The translations under genes and the position numbers were made by a program. Below the pieces are notes generated by a model that searched no databases, was not told where the DNA came from, and saw only the letters and a program-made list of their open reading frames with translations. Positions 46,894-56,554 of a stretch of DNA of 62,205 nucleotides are shown here, piece by piece (within the stretch, counting starts at the first letter, position 1; the number at the start of each line of letters is the position of its first letter). This DNA comes from Armatimonadota bacterium (lineage in GTDB: Bacteria; Armatimonadota; UBA5829; DTLH01): NCBI GenBank assembly GCA_029551395.1, contig JAKPFN010000047.1, forward strand, positions 1-62,205, read 5' to 3'.

Positions 46894-48483
46894 ATGAGCA
46901 TTGATGTAGATGTACTTGTATTAGGGAGCGGAATCGCCGGGCTGTCGTTTGCGCTTAAAGCAAGCGCGCATGGAAAGGTTGCGCTCGTCACCAAGAAGAG
47001 CGATACGGAATCGAACACGAACTATGCCCAGGGGGGAATAGCCAGTGTAACAGCCCAGGATGATTCGTTCGACCTGCATATCCACGACACAAACGTCGCA
47101 GGAGGATGGCTCTGCCATAAAGATGCAGTCGAAATCCTGGTCAAGGAAGGCCCGAAGCGGATCCGCGAACTGATTGACCTGGGAGTCCGGTTTTCAAAAG
47201 AAAAAGACCCGAACGGAAAGGTTCATCTTGCCCTGGGACGTGAAGGCGGACATTCCAGGCGGCGGATACTCTACTCAGCCGACCTTACAGGCCGGGAAAT
47301 AGAACGCGCACTGGTTTCCAACATCAAACAAAAGGAAAACATCCGCATATTTGAGCACCACATAGCCATCGACCTAATCTCAGACGAAAAGACCTGCTAC
47401 GGCGCTTATGTTTTGGACCCTGATACGGGCGAAGTAATGACCATCCATGCAAAGGTAACGATGCTTGCAACCGGCGGTGTTGGTCATGTTTATCTGTATA
47501 CCACCAACCCGCTGATAGCCACAGGAGACGGTGTGGCAATGAGCTACCGGGCCGGAGCCAGAATTGCCAACATGGAGTTCATCCAGTTCCATCCGACAAC
47601 GCTTTATCATCCCGGCGCGAGGTCGTTTCTTATCAGCGAGGCTGTGCGCGGCGAGGGCGGCATCCTGCGTTTGAGTGACGGCAGCACTTTTATGGAGAAT
47701 TACCATGAGCAGGGCTGCCTTGCGCCAAGGGATGTTGTGGCTCGGGCAATAGATGCTGAACTGAAGAAAAACGGTGATGAATGCGTTTATCTGGACATAA
47801 CGCATCTGTCTCCTGAGAAGATAAAAGCCCGGTTCCCGAACATATACGAGAAGTGCAAATCTGTCGGGATAGACATAACCAAAGATTGGATTCCGATAGT
47901 TCCTGCTGCACACTATTCCTGCGGCGGCGTGTTGACCGATGTAGACGGCAGGACCAGCCTGGACCGGCTGTATGCCTGCGGTGAAGCAGCATGTACCGGA
48001 GTACATGGGGCCAACAGGCTTGCTTCTAATTCGCTTCTCGAGGCTGTCGTTTTTGCGCATCGGGCTGCTGAGGACGCAGGCAAAGTATTGAGCGAGTATA
48101 AGTCATGGGCATCAGACCAAGAATGCCCGGAATATGCTATCGGCAACCATACCGAACCGATAGACCTGGAACTCGTAAAAGAGCTTACCGTCAAGCTTCA
48201 AACAGTAATGTGGAAGTATGTAGGCATCGTGCGGACAGATGAAAGGCTCGCCAAAGCACTGACGCATGTTCAGTCTATCCTGAATACGGCTGAAGATATG
48301 TATAAGCATGGGCAGCTTACTCCCGAGTTGATAGAGCTTCGTAATCTGGCACAGGTAGCAGAACTGATCGTTCTTTCTGCTATGGAACGCAAGGAAAGCC
48401 GTGGTTTGAACTACAACCTTGACCATCCTGATATTGATGACAAGTTGTGCAAGAAGGATACGGTGATTGTTAAGCCCTTTTGA
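46894..48483 (+). CDS. nadB: L-aspartate oxidase
   Basis: 529 residues. FAD-binding LVLGSGIAGLSFALKA, NYAQGGIASV, HTTxxxG-like GREGGHSRRRILYSADLTG, FIQFHPTTLYHPGARSFLISEAVRGEGG and the ending YSCGGVLTDVDGRTSLDRLYACGEAACTGVHGANRLASNSLLEA, all family motifs. It makes iminoaspartate for NAD synthesis. A nadA/nadC pair is not nearby, so its place among heme genes is unusual. Its TGA stop lies within the left end of a GxxExxY insertion. Confidence 0.96.
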   Translation: MSIDVDVLVLGSGIAGLSFALKASAHGKVALVTKKSDTESNTNYAQGGIASVTAQDDSFDLHIHDTNVAGGWLCHKDAVEILVKEGPKRIRELIDLGVRFSKEKDPNGKVHLALGREGGHSRRRILYSADLTGREIERALVSNIKQKENIRIFEHHIAIDLISDEKTCYGAYVLDPDTGEVMTIHAKVTMLATGGVGHVYLYTTNPLIATGDGVAMSYRAGARIANMEFIQFHPTTLYHPGARSFLISEAVRGEGGILRLSDGSTFMENYHEQGCLAPRDVVARAIDAELKKNGDECVYLDITHLSPEKIKARFPNIYEKCKSVGIDITKDWIPIVPAAHYSCGGVLTDVDGRTSLDRLYACGEAACTGVHGANRLASNSLLEAVVFAHRAAEDAGKVLSEYKSWASDQECPEYAIGNHTEPIDLELVKELTVKLQTVMWKYVGIVRTDERLAKALTHVQSILNTAEDMYKHGQLTPELIELRNLAQVAELIVLSAMERKESRGLNYNLDHPDIDDKLCKKDTVIVKPF

Positions 48484-49021
48484 AACACGAAGAGCGCGAA
48501 AGTGACGAAAGACACGAAAGACTAGAGATGGAAGTTGAGGCGTGTAAAACAAAAGGTTCGATAAAAGGTTACGACTTCGACGATGTGACTGGAAAAATCA
48601 TTGGCGCTGCAATTGAAGTCCACAAGAATCTCGGGCCTGGATTTCAAGAAATCGTTTATCAACGCGCTCTTGGAATGGAATTACAAACAACTGGCTTATT
48701 ATTTACGAGGGAAGAAAAAATCCCAGTGTATTATAAGGGCAAGCAAATCGATACTCGAAGAGTGGATTTTGTTGTAGAAGACTACATAGTTGAAATAAAA
48801 GCACGCAGCGAGTTACAGAAGGAAGATTTTATTCAAGCTCTTTCTTACCTTAAGGCATCTGATTATCCAATTGGGTTGTTAATCAACTTTGGCAGAGAAA
48901 AAGTCGAGACAAGGCGTTTTGTCGGACCCAAGTTTCGTGAAAAGAAATCGGATAATCAAAAATAGTGAGTAATATTATATTTCGTGTATTTCGCAGTTTT
49001 CGAGACCTTCGTGTTTCAAAA
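48478..49021. mobile_element. GxxExxY element with perfect 15-bp inverted ends
   Basis: TTTTGAAACACGAAG (48478-48492) and CTTCGTGTTTCAAAA (49007-49021) are perfect inverted copies framing one small gene, between nadB and cobA-hemD. A solo copy of the left-end sequence occurs at 37492. GxxExxY genes are commonly found next to such CACGAAG repeats in other bacteria. No transposase is present; a non-autonomous or passively moved unit is inferred. Confidence 0.65.
48528..48965 (+). CDS. GxxExxY family protein
   Basis: 145 residues from ATG 48528 (an upstream TTG at 48480 would add 16 residues translated from the repeat). The name-giving motif is GPGFQEIVYQRAL, and IGAAIEVHKNLG, RVDFVVEDYIVEIKARSEL and IQALSYLKASDYPIGLLINFGREKVETRR follow. 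The pattern (GxxExxY, later D...EIKA) looks like a PD-(D/E)xK nuclease-type fold, but the function of the family is unknown. Inserted in a heme operon, it has no visible link to its neighbours. Confidence 0.9.
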   Translation: MEVEACKTKGSIKGYDFDDVTGKIIGAAIEVHKNLGPGFQEIVYQRALGMELQTTGLLFTREEKIPVYYKGKQIDTRRVDFVVEDYIVEIKARSELQKEDFIQALSYLKASDYPIGLLINFGREKVETRRFVGPKFREKKSDNQK

Positions 49022-49048
49022 TGCATACGCTAAACTTGATAAAAGCAA

Positions 49049-50563
49049 ATGAGTAATAAGACAAACGATAAAATTGTATATCTGATTGGAGCCGGGCCGG
49101 GTGAACCTAAGCTTCTGACCATAAAAGGGGCCGAAGCACTTGCTCGTGCGGATGTTGTAGTCTATGACAGGCTTGTCCATCCGGCTGTTCTCAAACTTGC
49201 AAAGGCCGGAGCGGAGATAATCTACGTCGGCAAGGAAGCTTCAAACCACACGATGAAGCAAGAGGATATCAACCGGCTGCTCGTTGAGAAAGCAAAGGAA
49301 GGCAAGACAGTCGCACGGCTGAAAGGCGGAGACCCGTTTGTATTTGGCAGGGGCGGAGAAGAGGTTGAAGAACTCGTAAAAGAAGGTATTCCGTTTGAAA
49401 TAATCCCAGGGATAACATCAGCCATCGCTGTACCAGCCTATGCAGGCATTCCGGTAACTCATCGGAAGCTCAGTTCTACTCTTGGCATTTTCACAGGGCA
49501 TGAAGACCCTGCCAAAGGTGAGTCATCTATCAAGTGGGACAAGATATCGACAGGCATAGACACGTTGGTCTTCCTGATGGGTGTCGAGAACCTGCCGAAC
49601 ATCGTTTCTCAGCTTGTAGAAAACGGCAGGCCGAAAGAAACACCCGTTGCGCTTATCAGATGGGGCACGCGGGTTCAGCAGAAAACGATTGTTGGGACGC
49701 TTGAGACCATAGTTGAGCAGGTCGAGAAAGCCGGATTCAAATCTCCAGCCATAACAATCGTCGGTGACATAGTAGGACTCAGGGATAATCTTCGGTGGTT
49801 TGATAATAAACCGCTTTTTGGCAAAAAGATAATCGTTACCAGAAGCAGAGAGCAAGCCAGCGTGCTTACGGAGAAGCTGGAAGCACTTGGCGCAGAAGTC
49901 ATCGAGTTCCCGGTGATCAAAATCGTTCCTCCTGAGGATACTTCCAGCATAGATATGGCTATCCGCATCCTTGGGGCTTATAAGTGGATTGTTTTCACCA
50001 GCGCAAACGGAGTTGAGTGGTTCATCAGGCACTTGAAGCGGCATGGATTGGATGTCAGAGCGATGGGTGGAGCAAGGCTTGCGGCTATTGGTCCTGCTAC
50101 GGCGGCTGCGCTGGAACGTTACGGTCTGAAAGTCGATTATATGCCTTCGGAATACATCGCTGAAGCTGTCGCGCGGGATTTCCCTGGTAAAATCGCTCAC
50201 AGAAGAATACTTATAGCACGAGCCAAGGATGCTCGGGAAGTCCTGCCTGAGAAACTGGCAGAAAAAGGCGCTGATGTTGAAGTCGCGGCAGTCTATGAGA
50301 CTGTCATCGAAGATTCAGATGCGGCATCCATCCGTGACATGCTGGCATCAGGTGAGATTGATACCATAACATTCACCAGTTCATCTACTGTGAAGAATTT
50401 CGTCAGCCTGATAGGTGATGCAAAGCTTGCTGAGAGTGTCACAATTGCCTGCATCGGCCCGGTTACTGCCGAAACAGCAACTGAACATGGGCTAAAACCT
50501 GATGTAGTGGCTGATGAGTATACTATAGACGGACTTGTTGAAGCGATTTTAGCCCATCAATAA
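49049..50563 (+). CDS. cobA-hemD: Uroporphyrinogen III methyltransferase/synthase fusion
   Basis: 504 residues in two domains. Residues 1-245: SUMT with VYLIGAGPGEPKLLTIKGAEAL, VVVYDRLV, ARLKGGDPFVFGRGGEE, IIPGITSAIAVPAYAGIPVTHR. Residues 255-504: HemD with VTRSREQASVLTEKLEALGAEVIEFPVIKI, FTSANGVEWF and IGPATAAAL...CIGPVTAETATEHGL. It closes hydroxymethylbilane to uroporphyrinogen III and methylates it to precorrin-2, feeding the dehydrogenase at 42952. It commits flux to siroheme. Confidence 0.97.
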   Translation: MSNKTNDKIVYLIGAGPGEPKLLTIKGAEALARADVVVYDRLVHPAVLKLAKAGAEIIYVGKEASNHTMKQEDINRLLVEKAKEGKTVARLKGGDPFVFGRGGEEVEELVKEGIPFEIIPGITSAIAVPAYAGIPVTHRKLSSTLGIFTGHEDPAKGESSIKWDKISTGIDTLVFLMGVENLPNIVSQLVENGRPKETPVALIRWGTRVQQKTIVGTLETIVEQVEKAGFKSPAITIVGDIVGLRDNLRWFDNKPLFGKKIIVTRSREQASVLTEKLEALGAEVIEFPVIKIVPPEDTSSIDMAIRILGAYKWIVFTSANGVEWFIRHLKRHGLDVRAMGGARLAAIGPATAAALERYGLKVDYMPSEYIAEAVARDFPGKIAHRRILIARAKDAREVLPEKLAEKGADVEVAAVYETVIEDSDAASIRDMLASGEIDTITFTSSSTVKNFVSLIGDAKLAESVTIACIGPVTAETATEHGLKPDVVADEYTIDGLVEAILAHQ

Positions 50564-50591
50564 CTTACGATTTCGGAGGCAGCATCTCGTA

Positions 50592-51779
50592 ATGATAGGA
50601 GTAACCAAACTCTACTGCGGTACCGCCACTACCGGCGATGCGCTCCGCTATGGTAGAGAAAGCGGCAGGATGCCCGCGCATCTCCTGCAGTATTCATCAG
50701 ACAAGAAACCGGTGGTTGTGTGGAATATGAGCAGGCGATGCAACCTCAAATGCGTTCACTGCTACTCTAACTCCGAGAATAAAGACTACGAAGGTGAGCT
50801 TTCTACCCAGGAAGCGCGGGATATGATTGCCGATTTGGGTCAGTTCGGCGCACCGGTCCTTCTTTTTTCAGGCGGCGAGCCTTTGATGAGAGAAGACCTG
50901 TTTGAACTGGCATCGTTTGCCATCGAGTGCGGCATAAGACCTGTTATCTCCACGAACGGCACGCTGATCACCAAATCTGTGGCTAAACGCATCAAAGAGA
51001 CCGGTTTCGGATATGTAGGTATATCTCTCGACGGCATCGGAGACATCAACGACGAGTTTCGCGGGGTAAAAGGCGCGTTCAATGCAGCCATGCGAGGTTT
51101 TGAAGTCTGCGTAGAAGCAGGTCAGAAGGTTGGATTGAGGCTGACGATGACCCGCCGAAACTATCAAGACCTGAATGCTATCTTCGATTTCATAGAAGAA
51201 GAAAAAATCCCTCGCGCGTGTTTCTATCACTTGGTCTACACTGGCCGTGGCAGCGATATCGCAAAGGATGACCTGACCCACGAGGAATCTCGAAAAGCAA
51301 TGGACTTGATAATGGACCGCACGATGGATTTTCACCGCCGGGGCTTGGAAAAGGACATTCTGACGGTTGATAATCACTGTGATGGGCCATACCTGTATAT
51401 GCGGATGCTGCGCGAGAATTCCGAAAGAGCTGAAGAGGTAATGCAGCTTCTAAAATGGAATGGAGGAAATCAGTCCGGAGTAGGCATCGGGTGCATAGAT
51501 AACTGCGGGAATGTTCACGCAGACCAGTTCTGGCAGGAGCACACATTTGGTAATATCCGAGACCGTAAGTTCAGTGAGATATGGATGGATACGTCAGACC
51601 CGATAATGGCAGGGCTGAAATCCCGCAAACCTCTTCTGAAAGGCCGATGCGCTCAAGGTAACTGCAAATGGTTAGATGTCTGCAACGGCAACTTCCGGTC
51701 AAGAGCCATTGCTGTACATGGCGATGTATGGGCTGAGGATCCGGCTTGCTACCTGACGGATGAAGAGATAGCTTTCTAA
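50592..51779 (+). CDS. ahbC: Radical SAM 12,18-didecarboxysiroheme deacetylase AhbC
   Basis: 395 residues. The opening [10 protein letters not shown]...[11 protein letters not shown] and [19 protein letters not shown] (Cys50, 54, 57) fits AhbC. C-terminal cysteines ([38 protein letters not shown]) suit an auxiliary [4Fe-4S] cluster. AhbC removes the two acetyl groups of 12,18-didecarboxysiroheme to give Fe-coproporphyrin III. NirJ- or AhbD-like assignment is the alternative; the start and C-terminus favour AhbC. It lies between cobA-hemD and hemB. Confidence 0.85.
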   Translation: MIGVTKLYCGTATTGDALRYGRESGRMPAHLLQYSSDKKPVVVWNMSRRCNLKCVHCYSNSENKDYEGELSTQEARDMIADLGQFGAPVLLFSGGEPLMREDLFELASFAIECGIRPVISTNGTLITKSVAKRIKETGFGYVGISLDGIGDINDEFRGVKGAFNAAMRGFEVCVEAGQKVGLRLTMTRRNYQDLNAIFDFIEEEKIPRACFYHLVYTGRGSDIAKDDLTHEESRKAMDLIMDRTMDFHRRGLEKDILTVDNHCDGPYLYMRMLRENSERAEEVMQLLKWNGGNQSGVGIGCIDNCGNVHADQFWQEHTFGNIRDRKFSEIWMDTSDPIMAGLKSRKPLLKGRCAQGNCKWLDVCNGNFRSRAIAVHGDVWAEDPACYLTDEEIAF

Positions 51780-51795
51780 AGAACGGAGGCAGTAT

Positions 51796-52773
51796 ATGGG
51801 ATTTCCGATAACAAGAGGTAGAAGGTTAAGACGAACTGAGAATATACGGAGAATGGTACGGGAGACAAGCATCGATTCTGAAGACCTTATCTATCCGTTG
51901 TTCGTTACCCATGGGCTTGATGTCAAGATGGAAATCCCGTCTATGCCGGGCGTCTATCATTTTTCGGTCGATACGCTGTGCAAGGAGGCTGAGGAGATAT
52001 GGCAGCTAGGTATTCATGCCGTTCTGCTATTCGGCATCCCTGCTGAAAAAGATGAAGAAGGAAGTGAAGCGTATTCTCCAGACGGCATAGTCCAACGAGC
52101 AGTCCGCACTTTGAAGGAATGCAATCCTGGGCTGGTTGTGATTACTGATGTCTGCATGTGCGAGTATACCTCTCATGGCCACTGCGGAATAGTCGTAGAC
52201 GGGCAGGTATCCAATGATGAGACTCTTGAATACCTTGCCCGTATTGCTCTTTCACATGCGGAAGCCGGAGCTGATATAGTTGCGCCATCCGATATGATGG
52301 ATGGACGTGTGATGATTATCCGCGACACTTTGGATGAAAACGGATTTACGGATACAGCGATTATGTCCTACTCGGCTAAATATGCTTCTGCCTTTTATGG
52401 GCCGTTCAGAGATGCCGCAAATAGCGCTCCGCAGTTTGGCGACCGAAAAAGCTACCAGATGGACCCGGCCAACCGAAGAGAAGCAATAACAGAAATGGTG
52501 ATGGACCTGGATGAAGGCGCGGATATAATCATGGTCAAGCCTGCATTGTCGTATCTCGACGTGATAGCCGATGCCAGAATAGAGTTCAACGCACCTATCG
52601 CTGCTTATAACGTATCCGGAGAGTATTCCATGGTCAAAGCAGCCGCGCATAATGGATGGATAGACGAAGAACGGGCTGTTATAGAAATCCTGACATCAAT
52701 AAAACGAGCCGGAGCTGACCTTATCCTGACCTACCACGCTAAAGATGCTGCAAAATGGTTAAAGCGAGGCTGA
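51796..52773 (+). CDS. hemB: Porphobilinogen synthase (ALA dehydratase)
   Basis: 325 residues. Zinc-type active site cysteines in [14 protein letters not shown], first Lys in [19 protein letters not shown] and Schiff-base Lys in [19 protein letters not shown]-like [13 protein letters not shown] is seen. It joins two 5-aminolevulinates to porphobilinogen, the step before HemC. GGAGG precedes the ATG. It ends the tetrapyrrole block; the 293-base gap that follows holds the marR promoter. Confidence 0.97.
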   Translation: MGFPITRGRRLRRTENIRRMVRETSIDSEDLIYPLFVTHGLDVKMEIPSMPGVYHFSVDTLCKEAEEIWQLGIHAVLLFGIPAEKDEEGSEAYSPDGIVQRAVRTLKECNPGLVVITDVCMCEYTSHGHCGIVVDGQVSNDETLEYLARIALSHAEAGADIVAPSDMMDGRVMIIRDTLDENGFTDTAIMSYSAKYASAFYGPFRDAANSAPQFGDRKSYQMDPANRREAITEMVMDLDEGADIIMVKPALSYLDVIADARIEFNAPIAAYNVSGEYSMVKAAAHNGWIDEERAVIEILTSIKRAGADLILTYHAKDAAKWLKRG

Positions 52774-52990
52774 CCTATTAGATAACAGCCTATTGTGTAT
52801 TCTTATTACAGTCGGTTTGGGTTCATGGGTATGGCTTTCAATACCTGGTATAATCAATCAGTACCAAATAAATAAACACCGATTTAATCTTCACTTAATA
52901 TTTGCCACATTCATTTAATTCTACTTTTTAACTGATGCTGCTTGCTTCTGGAACCTTACTATATTTTCCATCGTCAAATACTATTGAGCG

Positions 52991-53052
52991 TTGACTGGCT
53001 CATTATAGCGAAATATAGTTGCTAAAGGAAACAATCTACGCAAGCAACTATA
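52991..53052 (+). promoter_or_regulatory. marR-efflux promoter with inverted-repeat operator
   Basis: TTGACT (52991-52996) and TATAGT (53014-53019) with a 17-base spacer. A perfect inverted repeat TATAGTTGC/GCAACTATA (53014-53022 and 53044-53052) overlaps the -10 box and the transcription start, with half-site centres 30 bp apart. This is a plausible autoregulatory MarR operator. The remaining gap 52774-52990 shows nothing else clear. Confidence 0.75.
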
Positions 53053-53066
53053 AAGGGGAGACAACT

Positions 53067-53531
53067 ATGGATAAAGACCGGGTAATGGAGTGTGCTACGA
53101 CAATAATGGACACATTCCATTTAATCATGCGCACAGTCGGGCCGGAATCTCAAAAACGCTCGTCGTTGAGTTTATCTTTTCAGCAGTTCCGCACCATGAA
53201 AATACTGGAACGTCACGAAGGTGCATCTTTATCGTTTGTTGCAGAGCACATGGGGGCTACTCCTTCGGCGATGTCAAAAGTAGTAGATAGCCTGGTTGAG
53301 CAGGGATATATCTACAGACGAACATCTGAGAGTGACCGGAGGAAACTGATTCTGGCAGTAACAGACCCTGGGAAGCAGGCCATGGATGCAATCCATGCTC
53401 AAGTTTTGTCTCGCCTGGCTGAAAGACTGACAGGACTCTCCCCATGCGAATGCGAGATGGTGTACCTCGTAATGGATCTTCTACGGTCAAAAATGGTCAC
53501 CGCTCAGAGTGAGATAACACATCAACTATAA
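53067..53531 (+). CDS. MarR family transcriptional regulator
   Basis: 154 residues from ATG 53067, which has AAAGGGGAG upstream. Winged helix: LSFQQFRTMKILERHEGASLSFVAEHMGATPSAMSKVVDSLVEQGYIYRR then SDRRKLILAVTDPGKQAMD, the classic MarR pattern (recognition helix SAMSKVVDSL). MarR proteins are usually repressors released by phenolic or other small ligands. It is the first gene of an operon with TolC, HlyD and MacB components, so it probably senses compounds exported by that pump. Confidence 0.93.
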   Translation: MDKDRVMECATTIMDTFHLIMRTVGPESQKRSSLSLSFQQFRTMKILERHEGASLSFVAEHMGATPSAMSKVVDSLVEQGYIYRRTSESDRRKLILAVTDPGKQAMDAIHAQVLSRLAERLTGLSPCECEMVYLVMDLLRSKMVTAQSEITHQL

Positions 53532-53552
53532 ACAGAAAGGTAAAGCATAGTC

Positions 53553-54845
53553 GTGAAAGGAATGCTACCGTACCTGTTGTCTGCCGTTTTAATCTTGTCA
53601 TTGACAGGTTATCTGGCAGGCGAAGAACTGCCAACACCAACAGCCACGTTATCTTTAGAAGAGGTTATCAACATCGCACTTGAGAACCAGGTGGATGTTT
53701 TGGTGGGACAGAATAATCTTGATGCAGCACAGAACCGCGTGACACAGTCAAAGTCCCGGTACTTCCCGCAAATCTCGGTCCAGAACAACACATTCACCTC
53801 AAGTTCGGGAGATGCCCTGACTCAGAGAAGGACCGGCACTGCTATTGCGGTTACCCACAACATATACGATGGCGGACTGCGCGAAGCCAACATCGCCCGA
53901 ACCAAACACGGCGTAACTGAAAACGAAGCAGCGCTTGCCCGCACTATTCAAGCCGTGGTATTCGACACAACCAGCGCTTACTACGAAGTGCTTAGGGCAA
54001 AGCAACTCGCTGAAGTAGCCCAGGCAAGCGTAAAGTATAATGAAGCGCTGATTGAAGTGGTGCAATCGAGGGTTGAGCTGGGCGATGCTGCTTCTGTGGA
54101 TATTCTGCCAGTGCAATCTCAGTTGGCTGCTGCCAAAGTGAACCTGATTGCAGCCCAGAACTCAGTCCGCGTAGCGAAAATTCGGCTCCAAAACACAATC
54201 GGGTTGTCTCCGCAGGCGGAATTCGATGTTCAGCCAATCAGCACACCTCCATCAGCTGAGTTGCAAGCGCTTGAGACTTATCTTTCTGAAGCAATGAACA
54301 ACCGTCCAGATATATCTCAAGCACAGGCTGCCATAGGCTCATCTAAAGCATCGGCTAAAGCTGCAAAAATCTCGCTTTACCCGATTCCTCAGGTAACAGC
54401 AGAATACCAAAGAGGTCTAGGCGGACTGAGCGGTAACAGCACTCAGATATTCGGAGGGATTTCTTTCAACTTGTTTGACGGCGGCGCTAACCGCGCTGCA
54501 TACAGGGAAGCGAAAGCCAACCAAGAGAGCGCGGAAAAGCGCCACCAACAACTGATAAAAGACATTGAAGCACAGGTCAGACAGGCACATATAAATGTCA
54601 ATGATTCCATAGAGAGGCTTTCTGCTAGCCAGATAGGACTCGAAACAGCACAAAAGAACTATGAAGTCCAACAGGAAAGATACAAGCAGGGATTGGCAAT
54701 ACCACTGGACCTGCTCAATGCAGAAGTACAGGTCGTAACCGCTCAAACAAATCTCGTTCAGGCACAGTATGACCTATATATAGCAATGGCCCAACTAGAC
54801 TTTGCAGTGGGCAGGAATGGAGTACAGAATGGGAAACAAGACTAA
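53553..54845 (+). CDS. TolC family outer membrane efflux protein
   Basis: 430 residues from a GTG with AGAAAGG upstream. Signal peptide 1-25 (MLPYLLSAVLILSLTGYLAG). Two homologous halves of long helices: LSLEEVINIALENQVDVLVGQNNLDAA near 28 and ETYLSEAMNNRPDISQAQAAIGSSKASAKAAKISLYPIPQV near 245, ending in YEVQQERYKQGLAIPLDLLNAEVQVVTAQ. TolC forms the outer membrane channel, so an outer membrane is implied. It overlaps the HlyD gene by 17 bases. Confidence 0.93.
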   Translation: MKGMLPYLLSAVLILSLTGYLAGEELPTPTATLSLEEVINIALENQVDVLVGQNNLDAAQNRVTQSKSRYFPQISVQNNTFTSSSGDALTQRRTGTAIAVTHNIYDGGLREANIARTKHGVTENEAALARTIQAVVFDTTSAYYEVLRAKQLAEVAQASVKYNEALIEVVQSRVELGDAASVDILPVQSQLAAAKVNLIAAQNSVRVAKIRLQNTIGLSPQAEFDVQPISTPPSAELQALETYLSEAMNNRPDISQAQAAIGSSKASAKAAKISLYPIPQVTAEYQRGLGGLSGNSTQIFGGISFNLFDGGANRAAYREAKANQESAEKRHQQLIKDIEAQVRQAHINVNDSIERLSASQIGLETAQKNYEVQQERYKQGLAIPLDLLNAEVQVVTAQTNLVQAQYDLYIAMAQLDFAVGRNGVQNGKQD

Positions 54846-56544
54846 AAAGAAAAAACGCACCTACTACTGGATTGCCGCGATAGTTGTACTGGCGGCGATA
54901 TTTATAATCCGCCCATTACTAAAACCTGAAGAGAAACCTATTATACGCACTGTAAAAGTAGAGATGGGAACAGTAACAGCTTCTGTGTCCGCAAATGGAG
55001 TGCTTCAACCTCTTACTACAGTTGAAGTTAAATCCAATGTGGGTGGTCAGGTAGTTGAACTGGCAGTAGATGAAGGCGATATTGTCCAGCCAGGCCAGTT
55101 AATTGCAAGAATCGATCCAACGGACACCCAAACAGCCTATGAACAAAGCCAGGCAGACCTGGCTGCAGCACTCTCGAAAGTAGACCAGGCACGTGAACAG
55201 CTATCTATACATAAGGTTCAAAGTTCCTCGCAGGTAATATCTGCCCGGCAAGCACTTGAAGCTGCAAAAGCAAAACTTCAACAAGTTCAGGCACAGGCTG
55301 AAGTGCAGCCCAAGCTGACAAATGCTTCGATTTCTCAGGCTCAAAGTAATCTTAGGGCCGCGGAAGCAGCTTATAACCAGACAAAGAATGCCTTGATACC
55401 GCAGAAGCTGTCCTCTGCACAGGCAGCATACGACCAGGCAAAAGCAAGCTATGACCTGGCTCAAAAAGATGTTGCCCGGCAGAAAGGACTTCTTGAAAAA
55501 GGTTTTGTGGCAAAGAGTGTAGTTGACTCCGCTGAAGAAAGACTCAGTGTGGCAAAAGCACAACTGGATTCAACTAAAAAGAAGCTCGATACAGTAAAAG
55601 ATGAGACAGAACTCGAGCTAAGCACTGCACAAGCTAGAGTAGACCAGGCGAAAGCCGAACTGGAAAACGCCAAAGCAAACAGCGTGCAAAACCAGATCAG
55701 GCAGCAGGAACTGGCTTCCGCCCGTGCGGCTGTAAAACAGGCTGAAGCAGCCCTGCAGTCGGCACTTGCAACAACTAAAGAGACCAGAGTCCGCCAGGGA
55801 GATATCATCCAGGCCAATGCTCAAGTAGAACGATCCAAAGCAGCAGTCGAAAATACGAAAACACAGCTTGGATACACCACAATAACTGCACCACGCGCAG
55901 GTATAGTGACCAAAAAGTATGTAGAAGAAGGGTCTATCGTAACTGCAGGGAGGTCGTCATTCTCAGGGAGCGGTTCAGGAGTTACTATCGTCGATATTGC
56001 CGACACCAGCCGGATGTTTGCGCTTGTGGATGTAGATGAGACAGATATTGCACAGATTAAACTGGGTCAGCGGGTAGAAATTACAGTTGAAGCTTATCCT
56101 GATGAAATCTTTAGAGGTAAGGTAACAAAAATAGCCCCGCAATCAGTAACAGAGCAGAATGTAACTGTAATTCCAGTCAATGTAGAGATAGACGTTTCTG
56201 ATGCACGGCTCAAACCAGGAATGAATGCATCTTGCGAATTTATAACAGCTCGAACGGAAAATGTATTGATAGTGCCTAATGAAGCCATTACAGAATCCGA
56301 TAAAGGCAGCATCGTCACTGTGATAGAAGGTGAAAAGCAGATTATCCGTCCTGTAAAGACCGGTTTAGTAGGAAGTGACCTTACTGAGATTGTCAGCGGT
56401 TTGAGACAGGGCGAAGTGGTTGTAACTGCAACAATCCAACCTATTATTCCAGGCCAGATGCCAAATGGAAATCAGGGTAGATCTGGTGGAATGAGAGGAC
56501 CTAGCGGGCCAGGCGCTCCTGGCGGAATGCGTATGCGCAGGTAA
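54829..56544 (+). CDS. HlyD/MacA-type membrane fusion protein
   Basis: 571 residues from ATG 54829, with GGAG 7 bases upstream. One N-terminal membrane helix after a Lys-rich start (KKKKRTYYWIAAIVVLAAIFII), a biotinyl-lipoyl-like half (VKSNVGGQVVELAVDEGDIVQPGQLIARID), a very long coiled coil of about 270 residues (110-350), the second lipoyl half (ITAPRAGIVTKKYVEEGSIV), a beta-barrel and a MacA-like tail ending in Gly/Met/Arg-rich MRMRR. It bridges MacB in the inner membrane to TolC. The coiled coil is long for this family. Confidence 0.93.
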   Translation: MGNKTKKKKRTYYWIAAIVVLAAIFIIRPLLKPEEKPIIRTVKVEMGTVTASVSANGVLQPLTTVEVKSNVGGQVVELAVDEGDIVQPGQLIARIDPTDTQTAYEQSQADLAAALSKVDQAREQLSIHKVQSSSQVISARQALEAAKAKLQQVQAQAEVQPKLTNASISQAQSNLRAAEAAYNQTKNALIPQKLSSAQAAYDQAKASYDLAQKDVARQKGLLEKGFVAKSVVDSAEERLSVAKAQLDSTKKKLDTVKDETELELSTAQARVDQAKAELENAKANSVQNQIRQQELASARAAVKQAEAALQSALATTKETRVRQGDIIQANAQVERSKAAVENTKTQLGYTTITAPRAGIVTKKYVEEGSIVTAGRSSFSGSGSGVTIVDIADTSRMFALVDVDETDIAQIKLGQRVEITVEAYPDEIFRGKVTKIAPQSVTEQNVTVIPVNVEIDVSDARLKPGMNASCEFITARTENVLIVPNEAITESDKGSIVTVIEGEKQIIRPVKTGLVGSDLTEIVSGLRQGEVVVTATIQPIIPGQMPNGNQGRSGGMRGPSGPGAPGGMRMRR

Positions 56545-56554
56545 GGAAAGAGCA

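Noticed and set aside
53019-53066. Upstream start for the MarR gene
   Set aside because: The added codons overlap the predicted -10 box and operator, so they are not transcribed in full; ATG 53067 has a strong ribosome binding site.
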